Source: Coffea arabica (taxonomy: Eukaryota > Streptophyta > Magnoliopsida > Gentianales > Rubiaceae). Taken from it: 64,000 nt of DNA. Below the pieces are notes generated by a model that was not told the DNA's origin, searched no databases, and saw only the letters and a list, made by a program, of their open reading frames with translations. The DNA lies in NCBI RefSeq assembly GCF_036785885.1, contig NC_092328.1, positions 14,778,111-14,842,110 on the forward strand, written 5' to 3'. How positions within the stretch are numbered: the stretch's first letter is position 1; every line of letters begins with the position of its first letter. The translations under genes and the position numbers were made by a program. Shown in pieces: positions 35,151-46,773 of the stretch.

Positions 35151-38100
35151 AAGGGTCACCGAATAAATTAATTGAGACATTGCAATCTCTTTTACACATT
35201 ATTTCATGCATCGATCAAAGTAGCAATCCATTCGGACTTTTCCCTCATTTTAGGACAAATGTCTCTTTTCATTCCAATGGGCCAAATTTTTCAAATTATT
35301 TTTCACTCCATAAGCTGATTGGATCCATCAGGTATTGTATAGTGCCTGCTCTGGAGGATTGCATTTTCATGCTAGGCCTACCCTTGGCATAAAAAGGGTT
35401 CCCCCATAGGGCATGCATACCGATTTTATAGTCTTGATTACTAACTCGGGGTATTTTTCTTTTGTTTCCCCCCTCCCCTGCATTCATAAAAATATTTCAA
35501 TAAGACGAAAATGTTCTTCTATATCTGATGATAATTTTAATCCAATAAAGTTTGAAGATTACAAGTGTTATTTGATTCTTGGGCGGATCCTACGATGAAA
35601 ACCCTCTGAGAGATGTTGTAATTGTTTTCCAAAGGGAAATTTTGTATATTTGAAAAGGAGACAAAAAGTGTATATGTGGAGCTCTTTACAAGTTTCTCTC
35701 TTCTCACTTGTATCGTAATTGAATGAGAAAATTTGTTTCAAACTTTTTCAGCAATAAACTTTTTGGACAATCATTGTTTTGTGTATATTTATGTACATTT
35801 CATTCTTTATTCTTATTCATTGGAGATTTCATGATGAATTTTAAGAAATAAGACTAAATTGGGATTTTTTCAACCTCCGGCCTGAAAATTTATAATAAGA
35901 GTGTTCAGAATTAAAAGAGGTCACTCAAAAGCCCCTATGAGATTCCTTTTCTCCTTCATTTGACCCCAAAATAAAATCAGTCACATTGATTGATAAATTG
36001 TAAATTGGGGCAACTTTTGCTTGAAAATGTCCGCGGTAACTAATCCGATTCAATCACATCTAAGTGAAAGCAAAAATGTGCATTATTCTTATTTGTTTGA
36101 AAATTTGGAATGATACTTCAAGCATTCGTTTCACTACCTATACAGATTTTTATCATTTGCTCTCCCATTTGAGCCTATAGAAGAATAATTTCCTTCCAAA
36201 TAAACGCCTTAATGATCTCTACCCTACATTGGAAAACTTTCAAAAGGGAATGGATTGTCAATGAGCATTTCGTTACTCTGGTTGTCATGAAGTGTAAGAA
36301 TGATACTTTGGCCATCATTTCTTCAATCTAAACACCATTTATCCCTTGCGTCCTCATTTGAGCTAAAATTGGTGGTTCTTTTCGAATGCACTTATGATCG
36401 TACCTCGCATTGGGGAAGGAGATTGGGAAATTTTTAAAAAGGAAAAGAAAAGGGGAAAAGCAAAAATGCTCGAATAAGGAGGGAACCGTAAATTGGGGAA
36501 ATTTGACTCCACTTGGGTTCCGAATTTTGGAAAAAAAGAGAAAAGGAAGAGATTTGTCCGCGTGGATCACCTATGTTTCACAAATATGGATGAACAAGGG
36601 TCTTCCCCAATCAGTTAATTCAGATACATGCCAAAAATTTCCCATTAATGAAAATTTCCTTTCAGAGTTATTGTAAGGAACGGAATACAAGTCAGGCCAT
36701 CTTCTTTTCCGATCAAACATTTTATCCCTAGTTATCCCTTTTGAGCCATCAGAATAAATTATTTCGTTTGGCAACCCCTGAGAATCGCAGACCCCACACT
36801 GGGGGCAAGTTAGGTTGAAAAAGAAAATTTCAAGAAGCGAAAAAGTGAAAACCCACAAAATCAAAAGGCAAAAGAAGAAAAGAGAACCTCAGTTCAAAAG
36901 TAAACTGGGGAAAATTTTGTGAAAGTTCAAAAATGGCAAAAGGCCGAAAAATCAAAGAAGAAAGAAAATGAAAGAGAAAAAGCCTCAATTGAGCAAAAAC
37001 TGAGGCAAATTCTGATTTTACCCTAAAATAGGGTTGGCGCAACAATGCGATCTCAGATTCTTCAAACCAGTTTTGAAATCCGTTTTCAGGCCTTAACTTT
37101 TCTAAGCACCCCACCTGACCCCATTACAAAGCCGAAAGTCCTGACTCCTGTTCTTTGCAATGGCCCTGTCAAGAAAATTTCTGATGCCGGAAAATTTTAG
37201 CTGTATTTCTGAATTGCTTGAGTATGAGGTTGACGCTACTCACCATGTGAAAACCCATCAGCTCGAGGGAAAGGGAAAAGAGGCAAAAGCAAAGAAAGGA
37301 AAGTAAATGCAAGAAAATGCAGAAAAATCGACGCTGAAGTCTCTGGTGAGTGATGAGAAAAATGCAAACAAAGTCTGAGATCTTTTGATTTCAAAATAGG
37401 GGCAATTTTGGAAAAATGCGATCTATGGTGCAATATCCTTGAAAGTCTTAAACTATCGTTTTCAAGCCAAATTACAAGCTAATAAAGTCCATCGTTGACT
37501 TATTCTTTCATGACAATCCAAAGTGAGGATCATGCTCATAAGAAATTCATCAAATCATTTGTGGTCATAAGGGCATAACCCGTTTCCACATGTTTAGCTA
37601 TCACTTCTGTTCATACGTTACAAGCCTAGAAAGCTTGTATGTTGACTAAGTTTTCTTGAAAATAAGGGTAACAAACTCATTGCTTTCACTAAGATGTGAC
37701 ATTGAATGGATTACATACAACTGGGGCACAAAAATGAGACAGATTCTTATCTCCCATTTCCTTAGCCATTTCAAAAATAAAGTCACTTGATTGATTCTGA
37801 AAAGATGAGCCAACCAAAAGTGGTGACCCGTTACCCTAACACCAATGCTAAAAAGTGAGGAAGAAATCTTCTTGAATTTGGTGTTATTTCGAGGAATTCA
37901 TCATGAAATTTCTGCATGAGTTCAAACTTGACGCTTAAAGTTTCTTCACATTGTTGTATATGTGCATTCTTTTCTAAATGGGCAAAAGTGCGGCTTTTCT
38001 TTGTTCAAATAAATGGGAAATCATCTGAACGAATTTTTGCAAATAAGGGAACCCACACTGGGGCAAAATTTTATTTGTAAGATTTCATGAAATAAACCCA

Positions 38101-38360
38101 TATTGGGGCAAAAGTTTTTTAATACGTTTGAGGATATCAAACCAATCACGCTGTTCTTTCCAAATAAGAAATTTGAATGCATGTCATACTTCGATGAACC
38201 CCTTGTACAGGAATTCATGGTTCAAAATGACAGAAAAGCATCTGGTGATGTGGGAGGCCGATGCCGAAGAAAGAGAAGAAAGAAAGGAAAAGGGCCCTAC
38301 ACTTGGGGCAAATTATTTTTGGAAAATTCTCTCTCTCTCAAAAAAAAAATCAATCAGAAA
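35150..38360 (+). other. Internal spacer of the Ogre-like element, no gene
   Basis: No coding sequence recognised. The word TGGGGCAA or a close variant recurs many times (near 36004, 36493, 36797, 36905, 37723, 38057, 38103, 38303), always followed by an A/T-rich stretch, and resembles the real polypurine tract at 40414-40427. Short frames such as 36830-37114 lack similarity to any family I know. Confidence 0.6.
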
Positions 38361-39500
38361 AATTCAAAAGTCAAACATCAAGTTGGGCCTGGATTTCGTG
38401 CCGCCAACATTCCAAAAAATCACGTTGGGCTTGGACTTGGTGCCACCAACATTCCAAAAATCATGTTGGGCTTGGATTTTGTGCCGCCAACGTTCCAAAC
38501 ATCAAGTTGGGCCTGGATTTTGTGCCGCCAACGTTCCAAACATCAAGTTGGGCCTGGATTTTGTGCCGCCAACGTTCCAAACATCAAGTTGGGCCTGGAT
38601 TTCGTGCCGCCAACATTCCAAACATCCTGTTGGGCCTGGATTTTGTGCCGCCAACGTTCCAAACATCAAGTTGGGCCTGGATTTCATGCCGCCAACATTA
38701 CAAAAAATCACGTTGGGCCTGGATTTCGTGCCGCCAACATTCTAAAAATCACGTTGGGCTTGGACTTGGTGCCGCCAACACCTCAAACATCCCGTTGGGC
38801 CTGAGATTCGTGCCGCCAACATCATCATGTTGGGCCTGGATTTCGTGCCGCCAACATTCCAAAGATCACGTTGGGCCTGAACTTGGTGCCGCCAACATCA
38901 CTTTATCACGTTGGGCCTGGATTTAGTGCCGCTAACATCACAAGTTCACGTTGGGCCTGGATTTAGTGCCGCCAACATCACAAGTTCACGTTGGGCTTGG
39001 ACTTGGTGCCGCCAACATCACTTTATCACGTTGGGCCTGGACTTGGTGCCGCCAACATCACTTTATCACGTTGGGCCTGGATTTAGTGCCGCCAACATCA
39101 CAAGTTCACGTTGGGCCTGGATTTAGTGCCGCCAACATCACAAGTTCACGTTGGGCCTGGACTTGGTGCCGCCAACATCACTTTATCACGTTGGGCCTGG
39201 ACTTGGTGCCGCCAACATCACTTTATCACGTTGGGCCTGGATTTAGTGCCGCCAACATCACAAGTTCACGTTGGGCCTGGATTTAGTGCCGCCAACATCA
39301 CAAGTTCACGTTGGGCCTGGACTTGGTGCCGCCAACATCACTTTATCACGTTGGGCCTGGATTTAGTGCCGCCAACATCACAAGTTCACGTTGGGCCTGG
39401 ATTTAGTGCCGCCAACATCACAAGTTCACGTTTGGCCTGGACTTTGTGCCGCCAACCTCACAAATGTCACGTTGGGCTTGGTTTTCGTGCCACCAACTTC
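38360..39500 (+). repeat. 40/41-bp minisatellite with higher-order AABB order
   Basis: About 27 units share TTGGGCCTGGA and GTGCCGCCAAC. The first part (to about 38880) has 41-bp units ending in ATTCCAAAC-like words. The second part has strict 40-bp units of two types: A (ATTTAG ... CAAGTT) and B (ACTTGG ... CTTTAT). From 38881 their order is B AABB AABB AAB AA. Because 40 and 41 are not multiples of 3 and few units contain stops, several long overlapping frames appear (38103-38804, 38261-38926, 39111-39563); they are artefacts. Confidence 0.92.
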
Positions 39501-39530
39501 ACAAAAGTCATGTTGGGATTGGTTTTAATT

Positions 39531-39830
39531 CAACCACCGTTAGCATCGAGTCTATCTCACTAACGCGTGCGTTTCTATTCCACCGTTAGCATCGAGTCTA
39601 TCTCACTAACGTGTGCGTTTCTATTCCACCGTTAGCATCGAGTCTATCTCACTAACGTGTGCGTTTCTATTCCACCGTTAGCATCGAGTCTATCTCACTA
39701 ACGTGTGCGTTTCTATTCCACCGTTAGCATCGAGTCTATCTCACTAACGTGTGCGTTTCTATTCCACCGTTAGCATCGAGTCTATCTCACTAACGTGTGC
39801 GTTTTCACCCTACCACCGTTAGCATTGAGT
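39531..39830 (+). repeat. 46-bp minisatellite, six to seven units
   Basis: The core CCACCGTTAGCATCGAG recurs every 46 bp (TAGCATCGAG at 39541, 39587, and so on). Five internal units are almost identical; the last, near 39815, has diverged (GCATTGAG). Confidence 0.92.
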
Positions 39831-40049
39831 TTATCTCACTAGCGTGTGTGTTTTATTCAATAACCTCGGCAGGACCGGGTTTTATCCCGCTGACCGTCCA
39901 CACCCCGTCAGGCTCAGGTGTTGTCTCACTGACCAATTCGTCATACTGGGGCAAATTTTGAAAAGATTTCCTCAAAAGATCAGAAAAATCAAAAAAAATC
40001 AAAAAAAAAAAAAATCAAAGTCAAAAAATCAAATCATGTTCATCACTAC

Positions 40050-40260
40050 AGGCTCGGGTCTATCCCGTTTTAAGTTTCCTGTTTGGGTCTATCTCGTTTT
40101 AAATTTCTGTCCGGGTCTATCCCGTGGGTCAGTCCCGTTTTTTTAAATTTCTGTTCGGGTCAGTCCCGTTTTAAATTCTTGTTCGGGCCAGTCCCGTTTT
40201 AAATTCCTGTTCGGGCCAGTCCCGTTTTAAATTTCCCGTCTGGATCAATCCCATCTTAAA
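40050..40260 (+). repeat. Short tandem repeat near the polypurine tract
   Basis: Five to seven loosely spaced copies of GGGTCAGTCCCGTTTTAAAT with variants (GGTCTATC, GGCCAGTC), about 28-33 bases apart, followed by a long A run near 40270-40290. Confidence 0.8.
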
Positions 40261-40413
40261 GTCTTCATTTCAAAAAAAAAAAAAAAAAAAAATCTGGTAA
40301 AGAGGTCAGTCCTCGTTTCAGAAGCGTCCGTCGTCCGGATCGTTCGTAGCCGAATAACACAGGTAAGTATTTGGTGTCTACTTCTTTGTCTCAAGTTTTT
40401 TCAAAACTCAGAC

Positions 40414-40427
40414 AAAGAGGGGCAAAC
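40414..40427 (+). other. Polypurine tract of the Ogre-like element
   Basis: AAAGAGGGGCAAAC immediately precedes the TG of the 3' LTR. Confidence 0.8.
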
Positions 40428-43400
40428 TGTAGACACCAAATTTTGGTGTAATTTCATTTACTAATTATTTTTTAGTCTGTGCTCGTTTTTTTTCACTTTT
40501 TAGTTTTTAGTTTTTTAGTTTTTTGTGTTATTATTATTTTTAAGTTTTTAGCATAGAATTTCTTGAAAATGAAAAAGGAAAAAGAAGAAAAAAGTGAAAA
40601 ATGACGAAAAATGGAAAATGAAAGGAAAAGAATGAAAATGGCAAAAATAGGTGGAAGTGTGCATGTTGAACAAGTGTACAAAACAATCATGGGACAAGTG
40701 TCCCTTTTGTTTAATTGACAACACAACATTTAGGAGGACACTTGTTTAGCTTAGAAGGGAGGTTTGAGGTTTTGGAAGAAAAAAGAAAGGAGGCGGCGGA
40801 AAAAAGGAAAAAGTCGGCTAAGGGCAAGAGAAAAACAGAGGAGGAAAAGAAAACAATGCACAGCACGTTTCATCTGGGGGGAGGTTAGAGAAAGGAGCCA
40901 CGGCTAAAAGCAAAGAAAAAACAGAGGGCTTAGCCTGGAGAGAAAAAGGCAAGGCAATAGGGGGCGGCGGACGGACTGAAGAATGGAAAAAGAAACGGAA
41001 AAGGAAAACAAGGGGGAGAGTAGAGGGCGAAGAGAGGGGAAAGACATCTTAGGAAAATTGGAAAATCTGAGGGCATGACGGCAAGGAACCAGAAAAAGAA
41101 AACAGAGCAACGAGGGGAAGCTTCGGGGTCCAGCAACAGCGGACAGAAAAACAAAAGGGGGAAAGAGACGGCGGACAAGAGCAAAAAGAAGGGGAGCTGC
41201 AAACATAGAAAATTGAACAAGAAGAAAACTGGAGATTGGGAGAGGGCTTCGAACAGCTTCGGAATTTGGGCAGTGGAGCACTTTTGGATTAGCTCCTGGA
41301 GTATCGCATAGCCACACCAAGTCACACGTTCGAGCCACGGCAGGCAAAATTGGAAAACAGAGGAGGAAAGGAATTGCAACTCCAGAATTTTCCATTTGCC
41401 GCCCAGGAATTGACACCGTAAGAAGCCATCCACTGTCGCCGCCACTCAAACAAGAGTACCGTAAGTTGACCCTTCTTCTTTAAATTTCAGTTCTTCCCCA
41501 AGCTCTTTGATCATGTCTACCGCGGTTTGGCTGTGAATATTTTTGTTTCATTTTATGCTGATTGTTCATAGTTCTTTGAATATACATGCGACGTATGTCG
41601 ACTGAGCTAGAATTCTTTTTGTTGTTGATAATTTTGGGCTGATTATAACGCTGAATGAACAAAGAACCGAGACAAATTTTAGTGCCCCCAATCTGTTTGA
41701 TAAAATGCTTAACTGAAAGTCCTAATTGAGGATGGCTTGGCTTGCAAAGAAACATTCGGTTTTAATGGTAGGAAAACAGAGCCGTGAGAGGCTCTGATGT
41801 GCTGTTTTTTTTTGTAATTTTGCTATGCGGCCCTATGTTTGAGTCCGAATAGATGCTATGAGGGGGGGGGTGTTGTGAGTTTCATTTTCGGCTAAAAATG
41901 TTTAGAAATTGAAACCAGATTTTCTGGTATTGCCGGCCACAGGAGCTAAAATGCTAAACTGATATCAAGCTCGTTGGAGAAGATAATCAATTGTCTAAAA
42001 TTGCATTCTCAGCCCTTCCATATCTGCTTCTGCTGTGATATAACCCCAGAGTTGCTAGAACTTCATAATTTGCCCCCCGAAATTGTTGTAATTCCTTCAA
42101 TTAGATCCCTGTTTTGTTGCATTTCAATCCCTCAAATCCCCCTTGTTCACCGTGGCCTCAAAGTTAGGAAAAATCAAATCCATCTTGCCCTTCTTGAGTT
42201 TAATCCTTTTGCCTATTTTATGTGACTTTTTGGGATAAATTAATTTTGGGATTTAGATCATAATTGGGCTTGAATAATTTTAGTTGATTTGTTATCTTGT
42301 TGGGCTTAGGCCTATGTTTGGCTAATGATATTTGGCTGGGTTTGTGTAAGAGGGTTAATTTGTTTTTGGGCTTTTGGTTTGGGCTAGAGGGTCAAGGCCC
42401 ATCTTTTTGGTTGGCTAATTTTTGAGGCAAAATAATATACTAGCCCACTTGTTTTTTCCTTGGACTTTCGATTGGGCCAAATGATCTTGGCCCAAGAAAG
42501 GTGACAATGGCCCATTTCCTTTTGTTTTGGGATTTCCGATTGGGCTTGGAAGGTCTTGGCCCTCGAAATAAATACAAATGGCCCAATGGCCTGTTTCGCC
42601 AAGAAGCCTGATAACAAAATTTCATTCCAGTCCCCTGACTTTCGAGTGCTTTCACTATGGCCCCAACAACTTCCAATTTCATTCAATGGGGTCCTTACTT
42701 TAATTGCAAATAGGTCCCTGAACTTTATTTTCCTTTAATTTTGACCCCAAAATTTTGACAATCTTTGCAATTAAGTCCCTTCTTCTTTTGACTTCTTAAA
42801 TGTGGGTTGTTGACATGATTCAATTGATTCAAATTCATGCTTATTTCTATCATTTGTGATTATTTGCCAAATAAATTGGTGCCTTGACCCTTTTATTGTT
42901 TTGAAGCTAATATTCTTTTCATTTCACAACTCAAGGGAGGTAATCTCTATCTCCTTGATTTTATTTTTCCTACGTGCTCCTACGTGTTATGTGAATATGC
43001 ATGTCTACGTTGCTTTCCTTGCCTTTCTTTAATTCCTTTCATTTATTTTATTTACTTTTGCTTTTTATTTAAGTTATTCATTTTGGGGTATGTGTACACC
43101 TCTTGGCTTGTAATAGTTAGGGATTTAATTATTTTATTCCTTTTCCCCCTTTTAGATTGTAGTAGGGTCTCCCTAATGTAATAGATAGGGCTTGGAGGAG
43201 CATTCAATGAAGACCTATCGAAGTCATGTGCCTAGCTAGCAAATGTAATAGTTAGGGCTTTAATTGTCTTATGTGTCTTGCATGCTTAGTTACTACGTGT
43301 TAATTTGCTTTGTTAGGGCCTTGCATCTAGTCGAGCATGCTAAATGTTATGTGCTATGTGTTTATAAGTGTTTGGCATGTCTAATCGCTTTCCATAGCCA

Positions 43401-44628
43401 TGAATGAATGTGATGGATGAATGTACGTCACCACACTAGTCCAATGCTAGTTGTGGCTCATTATTTTATTAGGAATTCATAAAAAGGGCTAGTCTAACGC
43501 TAGACCCAATAGGCCATCCCCTTTTGTTAGTGCATATTTGCATGTCCACTACATGTCATGCATTTTTCTTAGTTTTATCATTTGGCATGCTCCTCGAGCC
43601 CATTTTCCCCTCATTTTAGGATTTTTGCATCTCATGCTAGTTATAGGGTACATTTGCCTGAAGAGTCCCCTTCTGATAAGGGAAACGAGCGAGTGTGGCT
43701 ACTCGATAGCCTTAGCACGCTAGTTTTGCCTTCTAATCAAAGGGAAAATCGAAGTCGACAAGTTAGGAGTCATTCCCATACCCGACCTGATGCATTCCCT
43801 TAGGTTCATTCATTCTCATTTATCACTCACTCATTCTTTTCAATTCACATTTTCCTTTCCTTATTGTTCATTTTGATTTCTACTTCACAAAATTGCATTT
43901 AATTACACCTATATGCACTTATCACTATATTTCATACACTTGCACACGAACACTTGGAATTTTCATACAATTGCACACGTGCACCTTTTCATACACTTGC
44001 ACACAAACACTTGGATTTTTAATTTCTTTCATACACTTCCACACTTGCACATTTGAGTCTCATTTGCATTAATCGACCTCTATGGGGTTTTCCTTTGTTG
44101 GCCGCCACAATTCATGTGGTTTGGGACCAAAAGCCTCACGAGAGACATCGTAGAATTTAGGATTGCATTTTTCTTTCCGTATTGCATTCATGTAGTCATA
44201 TCCAACGCGCGAACATATATTGGGTAGAAAATTAGGAAAGGTAAGGTTAAGTCGCGCAACTAGCCTTGGCTAGGTCAAAGGGGTGCCTTGGATTCTATCC
44301 TTGCCTTCCCCTTTGTCAAACGTGACCCCCGAACCTTTTTCTTTGGCTTACGTGGACTAGGAGTCGTTTTAAAAAGGGTTTTACTACTTTGTCTTTAAAA
44401 AATACTTTTTGGGTGACTTGGTACACCCCAAATCTATACCAAGTGGCGACTCCGTTTTCATATTTAAAAAACCCTTTTTAAAATTTCATTTGGCCAAATC
44501 GTCGCTTTCCAAAGTCCCATGGCCTTTTTACTTTTCATTTTGCACACGTTCACACCACACTTCACACACACATCACTCACACACACATTTCACATATCAT
44601 TTTTTCATTCGAAAAGTGGGGCGCGACA
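40428..44628 (+). repeat. 3' LTR of the Ogre-like element, 4201 bp
   Basis: Collinear with 29230-33434. Total length difference is four bases, in a T run (near 40490) and the G run (near 41862). It ends GCGCGACA and is followed by ACTTC, which matches the five bases before the 5' LTR. Confidence 0.92.
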
Positions 44629-44883
44629 ACTTCTAAAGTAACTATCCTAATAATTTTTATGATTCCTTAGTATATTTATGTCATGGGTATATGTTGTTGG
44701 TATGTTGTTATTAATTTTAATAAATTTTTTGGTACATTAGGTGCAAAAAATAGTAATTTCAGAATTTTTTGAATGTAATAAAGCAATGGGGGAAACAATG
44801 AAATAATTGCTGCGAGGGAAACACATGCACAGTGAATGGAGGAAAACATACACAGTAATTGGAGGGGGGAAAAGGCATAGCGA

Positions 44884-45084
44884 ATGGCGAGAAACCCTTT
44901 AGTGGAGTTGGCCACCACCTTTGGTGTGGGGTGGGAGGTCAAGGATTCAACCCTTGCCTCCCATCAAAAGTGGCCACTTAATGTGGCTTTGTTTAAAATC
45001 CATGTGGGTGCTGTGCACCTGTATGGTCCGATAGTGGTCGGTATTCGTTGGTTGGCTGCACCCAGACATGTTCGTTTGGTTTAT
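44884..45084 (+). repeat. Possible tRNA-derived SINE head
   Basis: TAGTGGAGTTGG near 44901 resembles a tRNA box A, and GGATTCAACCC near 44943 resembles box B, with about 35 nt between them as in tRNA-derived SINEs. GGGAGG and CCTCCC around box B could form the T-stem-like hairpin. No terminal tail or target duplication was recognised, so this is tentative. The reading frame over the same bases is not credible. Confidence 0.35.
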
Positions 45085-45164
45085 CTCCACGCGCATTAGC
45101 ACTACAACATAACCGGTCCGTTAGCACCTTTATTTCCAAATATACGTGTCATGCTCTGCTCCTC

Positions 45165-46100
45165 TAATAAAACACCAGCTCTTTATGGGTTTCCTCCATA
45201 AATTATCCATTTACCCATTTTTTCATAAGCTAATTTATTAGTTGGATAAAATCAGAATAAAATTAGGTTGAATGGCAAATTACCCTTTAGGATACAATGG
45301 AAAACAAGAAACTAACTTAAAGCAAGTTTAAACTCCGTTTCCACTAGCTATAGATATGCAAGAAATTGTTTTTGCAAACTCAAGACACCTAATTTATAAA
45401 GTTTCAAGCAGTCTTTAGAACCGTTATAAAAAGCAACTTATTCATTCTAAATTTTTGTTTGGGATAATTTCATAAACCTCCCCAGAGGTTTCTAACAATT
45501 TTACTTGGCACTCACAAATATTGAAAAATCTCACTTGCCTCTCTTTTTTTTTTTTTTGGGTGTAAAACTCACTTGCCTCCCTTACTTTAAACTATTTGTT
45601 TATTTACAGCTCATTATAAAATATAATATTAAAAAAATTCATTTTGAATATATTAAAAAATGTAATTCCAAATTTACCCTTTTGTTATCTTACTTTTTAT
45701 TACCAAAATTGAGTATATTAAAAACAAATAAAAATAAAAAAGTATAAGGATTTATTCTGATTCAATAAAATATAGTGTATTTTTTAAATACCAATAGTTA
45801 GTATTTGAATGTTTATTTGAAGTTTTTGCAAGTTACAAAGATAATATGTTTTGGGTAGTCTATAAAGTGTTTTTGAGTTAATTTATGAATCTTTTACATA
45901 TTTTCAATTTTATTTTAGTTTTTTGGTCCAAACTGATGTATTGAAAACGAAAAAGATACAAGCAGAAAAAAGGAGAGTTTTTGGAGAAAATGAAAGAAAT
46001 TGAACTGATCATGTTTGATCAATGTCTTGAAAATGATAGAGTTTTAAAATATACCAAATAGTAGGAACGGTTGATGCCCTTCCCACCATAAATGTTTCCC
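45165..46100 (-). repeat. Right terminal inverted repeat arm
   Basis: Reverse complement of the left arm 25635-26690 without the 115-bp extra block. It ends GTTTCCC followed by GCAAAGTGG, the copy of the left flank. Block B (45085-45170) lies just inside. Confidence 0.8.
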
Positions 46101-46215
46101 GCAAAGTGGACCACCCATTGTTATTCAATCCATGTCAGTGCTTGTCCCCACGGGCATCATAGGCTGGATACGTAGTTTTTCATGACAAGGTCAATTTTAT
46201 TGCAATTAATAAATA

Positions 46216-46583
46216 CTTCCTCCCTTTTTTTATAACTGACGTTTAAGGTTTTGCACATCAATTAAGAAAATTTTTTCATTGCTTAAATCTATACACTACT
46301 TTCCTTTTGTACTCTCATTAATTATCCAATTCACCCATGTTTTCTCTCACTAGAGTACTAAATGGTGCTGTTTTACTAGGCCAAAAGCAATAATTACTAG
46401 GATTGTTACAAAGAGAGAAGCAATAATTACTAGGAGTAGTAATTAAGAACCCTGTATTGGAAAAGAGAGATAAAAGGGTAAAATTGTGAAAAAATAATTA
46501 ATACTGTATGGGAATAATAAAACGACAGATAAAAGTACACTAGAACAAATTTCTTAAACGTCAGTTATAAAAAAAGGGAGGGA
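46216..46583. mobile_element. Stowaway-type MITE (Tc1/mariner), 368 bp
   Basis: Terminal inverted repeats of about 32 bp: the left end reads CTTCCTCCCTTTTTTT and continues ATAACTGACGTTTAAG. The reverse complement of the right end gives CTCCCTCCCTTTTTTT and the same continuation. It is flanked by TA at 46214-46215 and 46584-46585. Non-coding; mobilised in trans by a mariner-type transposase. Confidence 0.9.
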
Positions 46584-46773
46584 GTAATAGGGAACATTGT
46601 ATTCATCCTTGTTTTCAGTAGTTTGGATAGAGAATATCAATTTTTCAATGCAATATAAAGACAGAATAAAATTTTGTGAACCTCATGTATATTGTTGAAA
46701 ATGATGCACACCACATAATCCGGGTTATATAATTTTCTTTGGGCTAATCTTTGTGAACCTCTTGGCCGTTTTA

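Larger units (their letters stand above)
29230..44628 (+). mobile_element. Non-coding Ogre/Tat-like LTR retrotransposon (LARD type)
   Basis: Complete element: LTR 29230-33434, internal region 33435-40427, LTR 40428-44628. The 5-bp target duplication ACTTC is at 29225-29229 and 44629-44633. LTRs begin TGTAGACACC and end GCGACA. The primer site TTGGCGACTCCACTGGGG follows the LTR by one base and resembles the tRNA-Arg-type site I recall for Ogre/Tat elements; this assignment is from memory. The 7-kb internal region has no recognisable gag or pol, so it must depend on another element. The LTRs differ by at least four substitutions (29382, 30655, 31007, 31755 region) and two homopolymer lengths, about 0.1 percent. 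Confidence 0.9.
25635..46100. mobile_element. Long-TIR DNA element, interrupted by an Ogre-like retroelement
   Basis: The two ends are inverted copies: GGGAAACCTTTATGG at the left, and at the right a tail whose reverse complement is GGGAAACATTTATGG. They are flanked by the identical direct repeat GCAAAGTGG at 25626-25634 and 46101-46109. If the TIR starts with three Gs, the duplication is 8 bp; otherwise 9 bp. Nine would suit a Mutator-like element and eight a hAT element. Removing the nested LTR element (29230-44628 plus one duplication) leaves about 5.1 kb. No transposase was recognised, so it is non-autonomous. Inverted arms of about 1 kb give it a fold-back character. Confidence 0.75.

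Noticed and set aside
38103..39563. Long overlapping frames in all three plus-strand phases
   Set aside because: They are produced by the 40/41-bp minisatellite, whose units rarely contain stops; no domain is present.
39061..39820. Regular repeats that could be read as a CRISPR array
   Set aside because: Units are directly adjacent with no unique spacers, in a plant LTR element; these are minisatellites.
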